DNA from: Aeromicrobium sp.
GTDB lineage: Bacteria; Actinomycetota; Coriobacteriia; Anaerosomatales; Anaerosomataceae
NCBI GenBank assembly: GCA_015351705.1
Contig: JADIIM010000012.1
Coordinates: 1-64,000 of the forward strand
Length of the DNA: 64,000 bases
Direction: 5' to 3'
Part shown: one piece after another, positions 1-7,748 of the stretch
How the letters are laid out: each line of letters starts with the position of its first letter
Position numbering within the stretch: position 1 is the stretch's first letter
Notes under the pieces: model-generated
What the model saw: only the letters and a program-made list of their open reading frames with translations
Databases searched by the model: none
Told to the model about the DNA's origin: nothing
Translations under genes and position numbers: made by a program

Positions 1-312
1 CGGCTGCTCGCGCGCATCGTCGAGGACTACGAGGCCGAGGCGCTCGTCGTGGGCCTGCCGGTCACGCTGGCGGGTGACGAAGGTCCGCAGGCGGCGGAGG
101 TGCGCGCCGTGGCCGAGCGGCTCGGCGTGGCGCTCGGACTGCCGGTCGAGTATCACGACGAGCGACTCTCGAGCGCCGAGGCACGACGGCTCATGCGCGA
201 GGCGGGCATGAGCGAGCGCGAGCAGCGCGGCTCGGTAGACAAGGTCGCCGCGGCGATCGTGCTGCAGGGATGGCTCGATGCACGGTCCGGCGGCGTGCGG
301 GAGGACCGATGA
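1..312 (+). CDS. ruvX: RuvX/YqgF family Holliday junction resolvase-like protein (5' truncated)
   Basis: Only the C-terminal 103 residues lie in the window; the reading frame is open from base 1. RuvX is an RNase H-fold nuclease implicated in Holliday junction resolution and in 16S rRNA precursor processing. The visible part has the family's GLPVTLAGDEG loop, the YHDERLSS segment with the conserved Asp-Glu-Arg, and a C-terminal DKVAAAIVLQGWLD helix carrying the last catalytic Asp. The stop overlaps the mltG start (ATGA), so the two genes are translationally coupled, an order common in Gram-positive genomes. The start codon is outside the window. Confidence 0.93.
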   Translation, partial: RLLARIVEDYEAEALVVGLPVTLAGDEGPQAAEVRAVAERLGVALGLPVEYHDERLSSAEARRLMREAGMSEREQRGSVDKVAAAIVLQGWLDARSGGVREDR

Positions 313-1445
313 ACGATCACGGGACACAGAAGGCGTCTGCGGGCGGCCTCAGACTGCGGTCCCCGTTCGGCGATCGCCGTGGCCGGCGTTCGGCCGATGC
401 CCGGTCCCGCAGGCGCACCATGGGCATCATCGTTGCGGTCGTCGCGCTCGTGCTCATCGTGGCGGTGCCCGTGTATGCCGCCTGGCAGCTCTTCTTCGCG
501 CCGGCCGTCCCTGGTGTCGAGCCCGGCCGCCCCGTGGTCGTCACGATTCCCGCCGGTGCGGGCACGGCCGAGATCGCCGAGGTGCTTGCGGAGAAGGGCG
601 TCATCGGCAACGCAGCGCTCTTTCGCCTCCGGGCCCGTCTCGACGGCGTGGACGGGAAGCTCCGGGGCGGGGAGTACGACCTTGAGACCGGGATGAGCCA
701 CGGTGACGTCGTCGAGCGGCTCATCGCGGGTCCGCCACTCGAGTACGTCGACGTCACCGTTCCGGAGGGATTCACCGTCGAGCAGATCGCGGTGCGTCTT
801 GAGGAGCAGGCGGGCATTCCCGCCGACGAGTTCGTCGAGCTCGGCCTCACCGGCGCCGCGTCCTTCGCCGAGGAGCGGCCGTACCTTGCCGGCACACACG
901 AGGGATCGCTCGAGGGCTACCTCTTCCCCAAGACCTACCGCGTGCTCGAGGGCTCAACGGCATCCGACGTCATCGACATGATGCTCGACCAGTTCGAGTC
1001 CGAGACCGCCGGTCTCGACCTCTCGTATCCGTCTGGCCGCGGGCTCGGCCTGCACGAGGTAGTGACGCTCGCGTCCATGGTCGAGCGAGAGGCGCGGGTG
1101 GCCGCCGAGCGGCCGGTGGTCGCCTCGGTCATCTACAACAGGCTCGCCAAAGGCATGCGGCTCGAGATCGATGCGACCATCGAGTACGTCATCAAGAAGA
1201 ACCGCCCACGCCTGCTCAATCGTGACCTTGAGGTCGACAGCCCCTTCAACACCTACCGCAACGCGGGGCTGCCCCCCGGTCCGATCGCAAGCCCCGGACT
1301 CGCCTCGCTTGAGGCGGCGACCGCTCCGGCCGAGACCGCGTATCTGTACTATGTGCTCACGAGCGAGGACGGCTCGCACACGTTCACCGAGACCTACGAG
1401 GAGTTCCTGATCGCGAAGGAGAAGTCCAGAGAGGTGGTTCCGTAA
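309..1445 (+). CDS. mltG: Endolytic murein transglycosylase MltG
   Basis: MltG is a membrane-anchored lytic transglycosylase that cuts nascent peptidoglycan strands and so sets glycan length. The 378-residue product has a basic cytoplasmic tail, one membrane helix at about 38-63, then an extracytoplasmic LysM-like and YceG catalytic region. The catalytic glutamate is probably Glu259 in the segment ASMVEREA, followed by the conserved SVIYNRL and a G-(M)-R-L-E-I-D stretch. ATG 309 is chosen over an upstream in-frame codon because GGGAGGACCG precedes it and it overlaps the ruvX stop as ATGA. An ABC exporter follows after a 3-base gap. Confidence 0.95.
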   Translation: MNDHGTQKASAGGLRLRSPFGDRRGRRSADARSRRRTMGIIVAVVALVLIVAVPVYAAWQLFFAPAVPGVEPGRPVVVTIPAGAGTAEIAEVLAEKGVIGNAALFRLRARLDGVDGKLRGGEYDLETGMSHGDVVERLIAGPPLEYVDVTVPEGFTVEQIAVRLEEQAGIPADEFVELGLTGAASFAEERPYLAGTHEGSLEGYLFPKTYRVLEGSTASDVIDMMLDQFESETAGLDLSYPSGRGLGLHEVVTLASMVEREARVAAERPVVASVIYNRLAKGMRLEIDATIEYVIKKNRPRLLNRDLEVDSPFNTYRNAGLPPGPIASPGLASLEAATAPAETAYLYYVLTSEDGSHTFTETYEEFLIAKEKSREVVP

Positions 1446-1448
1446 TCC

Positions 1449-2402
1449 ATGAGCGATGCTGTAGCGCCCGCCATCCTGATCGAGGGTGCCCGTAAGGCGT
1501 ACAAGCCGATCGTGGGGACGCCGGCCCGCGATGCGGTGCATGACGTCACGATCCGGGTCGCCCCCGGCACGATCCACGGGCTCCTCGGCCCCAACGGCGC
1601 CGGTAAGACCACGACGCTCAAGATGTTGCTCGGGCTCGTGCGGCCGACCGCCGGGACGTTCAGTATCCTCGGGCAGGACTCCACGCGTCCCGCGGGCCGA
1701 CGCGATGTCGGTTTCATGCCCGAGCAGCCGTACTTCCCGCAGCATCTCACCGCGACGCAGGCGCTTCGGCTCTACGCGCTGCTCTCCGGTGTCCCGCGCG
1801 CGGAGATCCCCGGGCGCATCGCCGCGCTCCTCGAGCGCGTGGGGCTTTCCGGGCGGGAGCGCACCCGGCTCGACGCCTTCTCGCGCGGCATGCTGCAGCG
1901 TCTCGGCATCGCCCAGGCGCTCATCAACGACCCGCGTGTCGTCGTCTTGGACGAGCCCGCCTCCGGACTCGACCCGGTCGGGCAGCGTGATGTCCGCAAC
2001 CTGATGCTGTCGCTTCGCGACGCAGGTGTCACCGTGCTGCTCTCCTCGCATCAGCTCTCCGAGGTCGAGACGGTCTGCGACGACGTGACCATCATGAACG
2101 CGGGGCGCGTCGCCGCCGAGGGAGACCTCGACGACTTGCTGAACGTGGCGGGACATACCTCGATTCGAGCCCGTGGGCTCGGCGAGGAGTTGCCGCCGGC
2201 TGTCGCGGTGCACGCAGGTTCGGTCGCCGCATCCGGTGGCGTGTGGGTGTTCTCCGTGCCCGACGAGGCGGTACGCGCGGTCGTCGACGCTATCGATGAC
2301 GCCGGGGGCGCGGTCGTGTCGGTCTCGCCCATGCGCGACTCGCTCGAAGACTACTTCGCTCGCATGCTCGCTGAGACGGTGACCGAGGGAGGTGCCCGAT
2401 GA
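1449..2402 (+). CDS. ABC transporter ATP-binding protein (ABC-2 export type)
   Basis: This 317-residue cytoplasmic ATPase has one ABC domain: Walker A GPNGAGKT at 47-54, a degenerate signature FSRGMLQR near 145-152, Walker B VVVLDE at 165-170 with catalytic Glu170, and an SSHQ switch histidine. The domain order and the C-terminal extension of about 90 residues match drug, polysaccharide or heme-type exporters of the ABC-2 class. The stop overlaps the permease start (ATGA), so the pair almost certainly forms one transporter. The substrate cannot be read from sequence. Confidence 0.9.
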   Translation: MSDAVAPAILIEGARKAYKPIVGTPARDAVHDVTIRVAPGTIHGLLGPNGAGKTTTLKMLLGLVRPTAGTFSILGQDSTRPAGRRDVGFMPEQPYFPQHLTATQALRLYALLSGVPRAEIPGRIAALLERVGLSGRERTRLDAFSRGMLQRLGIAQALINDPRVVVLDEPASGLDPVGQRDVRNLMLSLRDAGVTVLLSSHQLSEVETVCDDVTIMNAGRVAAEGDLDDLLNVAGHTSIRARGLGEELPPAVAVHAGSVAASGGVWVFSVPDEAVRAVVDAIDDAGGAVVSVSPMRDSLEDYFARMLAETVTEGGAR

Positions 2403-3136
2403 GAGACCGCGTGCTGCCGATCGCCTTCGGCGTGGTCGCTGACAGCCTCCGCCGCAAGGTGCTCTACATCGTCTTGGTGTTCGCCGCGCTTCTCGCGTTC
2501 GCCATCCCGGCGCTGCCCGACTATGGGCTCGGCGTTGAAGCTGCGGTGTTCCGCGAGGTCGCGCTTGCGCTGGCCTACGTCACGGCGCTCGTTCTCACGC
2601 TGTCGCTCGCAGCCAATCGCGTCCCCTCGGAAGTGGAGCGCCGCACCGTCTACAACGTCGTGGCCAAGGGTGTCAGCCGCTGGGAGTACCTCGTGGGGAC
2701 CTGGTTGGGCGTGGTGCTCGTCGTGGGCGCCGGGCTTGCCGCCTTCACCGTGGTCGAGCAGATCGTCGGGCTGGTGACCTACGGTGAGCCCATGTGGCGC
2801 CTGTGGCAGGGAGCGTTTGCGACGTGGCTCGAGATGGGCGTCATCGCGGCGTTCGCCGTGGCCATCTCGGCGGTGGCGGGTCCGGTCGTCGTGGTCACGG
2901 CATCGCTGGCGGCGCTGTTCATAGGGCATGCCAGGAGTACGTTGCTCGGCGGGGAGGGGGCGCTCGGGCTTCAGCCGTTCGTGCCATCGCTCGATGCCTT
3001 CAACGTGGTCAACCCGGTGGCGCACGGCCAGGGCGTGCCGCCGCTCTATCTCGCGAGCATGGTGGTCGTCTTCTGCGGTCTGGCGGGGGTCTCGCTGATC
3101 GTCGGAGGCGCCCTGTTCTCGAGGAGGGACCTGTAG
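2399..3136 (+). CDS. ABC-2 type permease
   Basis: The 245-residue protein is strongly hydrophobic, with about six membrane segments, including one near residues 18-40, several Val/Leu/Ala-rich helices in the middle, and one near the C-terminus. A short amphipathic segment with SEVERRTVYNVVAKG after the second helix resembles the coupling region of ABC-2 permeases that contacts the ATPase. It starts inside the stop of the ATPase gene. Two bases separate its stop from the start of the next gene, so all three genes may be one transcript. Confidence 0.85.
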   Translation: MRDRVLPIAFGVVADSLRRKVLYIVLVFAALLAFAIPALPDYGLGVEAAVFREVALALAYVTALVLTLSLAANRVPSEVERRTVYNVVAKGVSRWEYLVGTWLGVVLVVGAGLAAFTVVEQIVGLVTYGEPMWRLWQGAFATWLEMGVIAAFAVAISAVAGPVVVVTASLAALFIGHARSTLLGGEGALGLQPFVPSLDAFNVVNPVAHGQGVPPLYLASMVVVFCGLAGVSLIVGGALFSRRDL

Positions 3137-3138
3137 TC

Positions 3139-3819
3139 ATGCGCCAGGCATCCACCCGTCTCGTGGTCGCTGTCGCCGTGTGTCTCGTCCTCGCGCTCGG
3201 TGGACAGGCCGTGGCCGATGCGCAGGTCGCGGACGTATCTGGTGCGGACACGAACCGCGCGGTCGGGCGCGCCGCCTCAGCGTACCTCGGCGGCCTCAAG
3301 ACGTTCGCGGCGGCGGTGCTCTGGAACCGCATCGAGCCGGTCTTCCACGGCTTCTACGACGGCATCCCTCTTGAGGAGCAGCGCTATATACTCTCCACGA
3401 TCGCCGCAGTCACAGCGCTCGACCCTCACCTGGTCCAGCCGTACTACGTCGGATCGTGGATCCTCGTGACCAACGATCGCGTGACCGAGGGTGTGGAGAT
3501 GGCCGAGCGCGGCGTCGAGCACAATCCCACCTCGGGGATCCTCATCATGAACCTCGCGCAGCTCCGGATGCTCTACCTCGATGACGCCGATGGCGCCGCC
3601 TTCATCGCCGAGCGCGCACTTGGCCCCGACGTCTGGTGGACCGATGTCGTCGAACAACACAACGCGTACCCGATCCTCGGGTCCATATTCCGGGCCGCCG
3701 GCAGAGATGACCTCGACGCGGTCGTGCAGGCCGAGCTCATCCGGATCGACGAGGAGGCCGGCGACCTGCTCGATGAGCATGACCACGACCACGATCACGA
3801 CGGCGTCCCGGACCACTAG
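3139..3819 (+). CDS. Exported TPR-like protein with His/Asp-rich tail
   Basis: This 226-residue protein begins with a clear signal peptide or N-terminal anchor (residues about 8-28, ending near VADA). It continues with helical, TPR-like sequence, such as the run from PYYVGSWILVTNDRVTEGVE through NPTSGILIMNLAQL. The last 17 residues carry a DEHDHDHDHDG motif that could bind a divalent metal. ATG 3139 is chosen because GGAGGGACC lies upstream and the start is 2 bases after the permease stop. Linkage to the ABC exporter suggests an envelope role, but I do not recognise a specific family. Confidence 0.75.
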   Translation: MRQASTRLVVAVAVCLVLALGGQAVADAQVADVSGADTNRAVGRAASAYLGGLKTFAAAVLWNRIEPVFHGFYDGIPLEEQRYILSTIAAVTALDPHLVQPYYVGSWILVTNDRVTEGVEMAERGVEHNPTSGILIMNLAQLRMLYLDDADGAAFIAERALGPDVWWTDVVEQHNAYPILGSIFRAAGRDDLDAVVQAELIRIDEEAGDLLDEHDHDHDHDGVPDH

Positions 3820-3852
3820 GGAGCGATCGAGCTGCTGAGACCCGACCACTAC

Positions 3853-4344
3853 GTGAGCGATGTGCTCGCGCTCGATCTTAGTGCGCTGAAGTCCGCGGGC
3901 ATACGCGCGCTGTTACTCGACATCGACAACACGCTTCTGCCACGCGATACGTCGGTGTTCCCGCCCGAGTTCGTCGACTGGCTCGGCGGCCTTCCCGATG
4001 CGGGCCTGTCCGCGTACCTCGTCTCGAACAACTGGCACGACCACATATTCGACCGTGCCGCCGAGGTCGGCCTTCCCATCGTGGCCAAGGCGCTCAAGCC
4101 GCTTCCCTTCGGCTTCCTCCGGGCTGCGCGCGCGCTCGGGCTCCGCATGCGCCAGTGCGCGGTGGTGGGTGATCAGGTCTTCACGGACGTCCTCGGCGGG
4201 AATCTCGCGGGTGCGACCACGGTGCTCGTCGAGCCGCTATCCACCTCGGACCTTCCGCACACGCTTGTGCTCCGGCGGGTTGAACGGGTCATAATGGCGG
4301 GAAGACGGCCCGTCGCACGCGAGGCGGGAGCGGGGGAGGGCTGA
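3853..4344 (+). CDS. YqeG family HAD phosphatase (class IIIA)
   Basis: This protein of about 163 residues is a haloacid dehalogenase-fold phosphatase. Motif I is DIDNTL with the nucleophile Asp, motif II is the SNN segment, motif III Lys is in KALKP, and motif IV is VVGDQVFTD. YqeG proteins are small phosphatases often found near aroE and nadD-type genes. GTG 3853 is the first canonical start codon, but the family N-terminus (a L-x-PD-x-YV pattern) is encoded upstream as LLRPDHYV. The true start may therefore be CTG 3832, which has GGGAG 8 bases upstream. aroE begins 4 bases after the stop. Confidence 0.88.
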   Translation: MSDVLALDLSALKSAGIRALLLDIDNTLLPRDTSVFPPEFVDWLGGLPDAGLSAYLVSNNWHDHIFDRAAEVGLPIVAKALKPLPFGFLRAARALGLRMRQCAVVGDQVFTDVLGGNLAGATTVLVEPLSTSDLPHTLVLRRVERVIMAGRRPVAREAGAGEG

Positions 4345-4348
4345 GCGG

Positions 4349-5251
4349 GTGCGCATCGACGGGAACACACGACCCACAGCGGTGATCGGTTGGCCGGTCA
4401 CTCAGTCGCTGTCCCCGGTCATGCACAACGCCGCGTACGAGGCGCTCGGACTGAACTGGGCGTGCCTCCCGCTCGGCGTGCCGGACCAGAGGGCACTCCT
4501 CTCATTCGCCGAGACCGCCCGCCGGCTGTCGTTCGTGGGATTCAACGTCACCATGCCCTACAAGCAGGCCATGGCCGAGCTCTGCGACGAGGTCGCCACG
4601 CTCGCGCAGATGGCGGGCGCCGTGAACACCGTCCACTGCGTCGACGGCATGCTCGTGGGCTACAACACCGACGGACGCGGATTGCTCGAGGCGCTCGAGT
4701 CCGAGGCGGGATTCGACCCCGCGGGCGCATCGGTCGCCGTCATCGGGTCCGGGGGCGCCGCCGGAGCGGCGGTCACGGCGTTCATCCTCGCCAAGGCGCG
4801 TTCGTTGGCGCTGGTGAATCGTGACCCGGGACGTGCCGAGCAGCTTGCCGAGCGGGTCAGCGGCCGCCTTCACGGTATGGAGATGACCGTCCACGAACTC
4901 GGGCCGGCCGCCGCTGATGCGGTCCAGAGTGCCGACCTGGTGATAAACGCCACTCCGCTCGGCATGAGGCTCGACGATCCGAGCCCGGTCCCCGCCGGGT
5001 GGCTGCGCCCCGGTCAGGTCGTCTTCGACATGGTCTACCGGGTCGGTGACACCGCGCTCGTGCGTGAGGCGGCTGGCGCTGGTGCGCGGGCCTTCGGCGG
5101 GCTCGGCATGCTCGTCGCACAGGGGGCGCTCGCGATCGACATCTGGGCGGGCGACGAGCGTGGTCAGGCCACAGCACCGCGTGACGTCATGCGCTCTGCC
5201 GCCGAGGCCGCCATGCGCGAGAGAGCGGACGCCGAGGAGGCGCCGCGATGA
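4349..5251 (+). CDS. aroE: Shikimate dehydrogenase
   Basis: AroE reduces 3-dehydroshikimate to shikimate with NADPH in the aromatic amino-acid pathway. The 300-residue protein has the substrate-binding SLSP motif at 20-23, the catalytic Lys72 in NVTMPYK, the AVNTV and NTDGRG motifs (Asp108), the Rossmann GSGGAAGAA near 133-141 and the NATPLGM segment. GTG 4349 is the start, with GGGGGAGGG 8 bases upstream. The last bases overlap the first pilus ATPase gene as ATGA. The other aro genes lie on the far side of the pilus locus, starting at 23237. Confidence 0.95.
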   Translation: MRIDGNTRPTAVIGWPVTQSLSPVMHNAAYEALGLNWACLPLGVPDQRALLSFAETARRLSFVGFNVTMPYKQAMAELCDEVATLAQMAGAVNTVHCVDGMLVGYNTDGRGLLEALESEAGFDPAGASVAVIGSGGAAGAAVTAFILAKARSLALVNRDPGRAEQLAERVSGRLHGMEMTVHELGPAAADAVQSADLVINATPLGMRLDDPSPVPAGWLRPGQVVFDMVYRVGDTALVREAAGAGARAFGGLGMLVAQGALAIDIWAGDERGQATAPRDVMRSAAEAAMRERADAEEAPR

Positions 5252-6918
5252 CGGCCGCATCGGGCAAGCGGCTCGGACGGGTGCTCGTCCAGGCCGGCGT
5301 CGTCACGCAGGAGCAGCTCGACGAGGCCCTGTCCGGCGCTGCCGGGCGATCGATCACGAGCGTGCTGGTGGAGCAGGGTGTGGCCGACGAGACCGAGATC
5401 GCCCGCGCCGTCGCGGAGAACATGGGGCTTCCGTTCGTCGACCTCGGTGCCATCGAGATCGATCCCACGGCCGCGACGATGCTCTCGCTCGACCTCGCCA
5501 AACGGCACTCGTGTCTGCCCATCAAGATCCAGGACGACGAGCTGATCGTGGCGATGTCGGACCCGGCCAACATATTCGCGATCGACGATCTGCGCATCGT
5601 GACCGGCTTCGAGATACGCCCGGTGGTCGCCGCCGAGAGCGAGCTCGAGCAGGCCATCGAGCGCCTTGCGAGCATGCAGCAGAACGTCGACGAGATGGTC
5701 GGCGACATCGAGGACCTGAGTGCGGCCACCGAAGACGACTCGGCGACGGACGAAGAGGAAGAGGCGCCGGTCGCGCGCATCATGAACCACATCGTCACCG
5801 AGGCGATCCGCCAGGGCGCCGGCGACATCTACATCGAGCCCCAGGAGCATGATCTGCGCGTCCGGTACCGCATCGACGGCGTGTGTCAGGAGATCCTGCG
5901 CAGTCCCAAGAAGATCCATCGTCAGCTGATCAGCCGGCTCAAGATCCAGTGCGGCATGGATATCGCCGAGAAGCGCATCCCGCAGGACGGGCGTTTCGGC
6001 GTGGTGCTCGACGGCAAGTCCGTCGACTTCCGCGTGGCGGTCCTGCCCACGGTACAGGGCGAGATGTCCGTCATGCGTCTGCTGCGCAAGGACGCCATCA
6101 TGATGTCGCTCGAGGACCTCGGCTTCCTTGAGCAGCCGATGGAGCGCATCATGGAGGCCATCACCAAGCCGTACGGCGCGCTGCTCGTCACGGGACCGAC
6201 GGGATCGGGTAAGTCGACCACGCTGTACGCCGCGATCAACAAGACGACCAAGCCGACCGTGAACCTGATCACGGTCGAGGATCCCGTAGAGTACCGGCTC
6301 GAGGGCCTCTCGCAAGTGCAGGTGCACGAGAAGGCCGGGCTGACGTTCGCCGCAGCGCTGCGGTCCATCCTCCGTCAGGACCCGGACGTGGTGATGATCG
6401 GCGAGATCCGTGACAAGGAGACTGCCACGATCGCCATCGAGGCCGCGCTCACCGGGCACCTCGTCCTCTCGACGTTGCACACCAACGATGCGCCCTCGGC
6501 GCTCACCCGTCTGACCGAGATGGGCGTGGAGCCGTTCCTCTCGGCCTCGGCTATCAACTGCGTTCTGGCCCAGCGTCTCGCCCGGCGGCTGTGCAAGGAA
6601 TGCCGGGAAGAGTACACCCCCGATGAGGAGACGTTGCAGCGCATCGGGTTCCCGTACCAGCCGGGGTCGCCGCCGAGGCTGTACCGGGCAGTGGGCTGTA
6701 CGAAGTGCAACAACATCGGCTACAAGGGCCGCATGGGTGTGCACGAGGTCATGACGATGAGCGAGGACATCGAGCGGGCCTGCGTCAATCACGCGTCAGG
6801 TGACGAGATCGCGCGCATCGCCATCGCGCAGGGCATGAAGACGCTCAGGGACGACGGTTTTGAGAAGGTGAGGATGGGCCTCACATCCGTCGAGGAGATC
6901 ATGCGCGTCGTCGTCTGA
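5248..6918 (+). CDS. pilB: Type IV pilus assembly ATPase PilB/GspE-type (copy 1)
   Basis: This is the cytoplasmic hexameric motor that powers pilus extension. The 556-residue protein has an N-terminal MshEN-type domain (about 1-140, of the kind that binds c-di-GMP in some relatives), an acidic linker (150-172), then a secretion ATPase domain. Walker A GPTGSGKST is at 316-324, Walker B near 381-389 (VVMIGEIRD), a His box is at 404-412, and a tetracysteine zinc site uses Cys449, 452, 484 and 487. The zinc site and MshEN domain mark it as PilB/GspE rather than PilT. A paralogue of identical length lies at 11123. It starts inside the aroE stop. Confidence 0.93.
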   Translation: MTAASGKRLGRVLVQAGVVTQEQLDEALSGAAGRSITSVLVEQGVADETEIARAVAENMGLPFVDLGAIEIDPTAATMLSLDLAKRHSCLPIKIQDDELIVAMSDPANIFAIDDLRIVTGFEIRPVVAAESELEQAIERLASMQQNVDEMVGDIEDLSAATEDDSATDEEEEAPVARIMNHIVTEAIRQGAGDIYIEPQEHDLRVRYRIDGVCQEILRSPKKIHRQLISRLKIQCGMDIAEKRIPQDGRFGVVLDGKSVDFRVAVLPTVQGEMSVMRLLRKDAIMMSLEDLGFLEQPMERIMEAITKPYGALLVTGPTGSGKSTTLYAAINKTTKPTVNLITVEDPVEYRLEGLSQVQVHEKAGLTFAAALRSILRQDPDVVMIGEIRDKETATIAIEAALTGHLVLSTLHTNDAPSALTRLTEMGVEPFLSASAINCVLAQRLARRLCKECREEYTPDEETLQRIGFPYQPGSPPRLYRAVGCTKCNNIGYKGRMGVHEVMTMSEDIERACVNHASGDEIARIAIAQGMKTLRDDGFEKVRMGLTSVEEIMRVVV

Positions 6919-7063
6919 CGCGTCCTGCGACCTGCCGTTTCGCTGTTGTTTCGCCTACCGCGACGTGAGAGACTGGAGAGGCTGACCTCGACCGGGGTCG
7001 TCGACGCGCGCCGTCGATCAGGCAACCGGGCGAGTCGGGACACCCACGTGGAGGTGGAGGACC

Positions 7064-7693
7064 ATGGTGGACAAGGGCATCGGCGACTACTTCATCAGCG
7101 ACACCGACGACGAGTCGTTCGCCGATGACGACCTGCTCGTCCCGCCGGTCGTCGTTCCTGCGGTCGCCCAGCCCCAGGTCCCCGCTGCCCCGGCGGCGCC
7201 GGTCGCCGTTCCGGCTCCCACGGCGGCGGTCTCCGCGCCTGCAGCGCCTGTCCCCGGGGTGGCACCGGGCGCGTCTCCGCAGCCCGTAGCCGGACCTGTC
7301 CGGCCCCAGGCGACAGCTCGGCAGGCAAGCCGCGAGGAGATGCTCGCGGCCGCTCTCGACGAGCTCATGGGTGAGGACGCCGACATCCAGGCGGCTGCGC
7401 TCGTGAGCCTCGACGGCTTCACGATGGCGTCGGCACTCCCTGCCGGGATGCAGCCGGACCGCGTGGGTGCGATGTCCGCCGCGATCCTGGGTCTCGGCGA
7501 ACGGGCGGCCGCGGAACTCGGACGCGGCCATCTCTCGCAGGTCTTCATCGAGGGAGAGAACGGGTACGTCCTGCTCGTCGCCGCGGGGGAGCGCGCCGTT
7601 TTGACGGCGATGGCGGAGCCGGGCGCCAAGCTCGGCCTGGTGATATACGACATGAAGTCCATCGCGGAGCGTATCGGCCAGATCCTCGGCTGA
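7064..7693 (+). CDS. Roadblock/LC7 domain protein (MglB/CvnB-like)
   Basis: This 209-residue protein has an acidic N-terminus (1-25), a disordered Pro/Ala/Val-rich segment (26-88) and a C-terminal roadblock/LC7 domain (about 90-205). The domain shows the pattern DIQAAALVSLDGFTMAS, a central helix of small residues, a strand with GYVLLVAAG and a final amphipathic helix. In bacteria such proteins regulate Ras-like GTPases, as MglB does for MglA and CvnB for CvnD. A small GTPase is encoded two genes downstream. GGTGGAGGACC upstream supports ATG 7064. The long Pro-rich N-terminus is unusual for the family. Confidence 0.85.
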   Translation: MVDKGIGDYFISDTDDESFADDDLLVPPVVVPAVAQPQVPAAPAAPVAVPAPTAAVSAPAAPVPGVAPGASPQPVAGPVRPQATARQASREEMLAAALDELMGEDADIQAAALVSLDGFTMASALPAGMQPDRVGAMSAAILGLGERAAAELGRGHLSQVFIEGENGYVLLVAAGERAVLTAMAEPGAKLGLVIYDMKSIAERIGQILG

Positions 7694-7748
7694 GCGCGTC
7701 GCGTTAGAACGCAGGCGACGACACGCCGAGGAGTGACGGTCCGGACCC

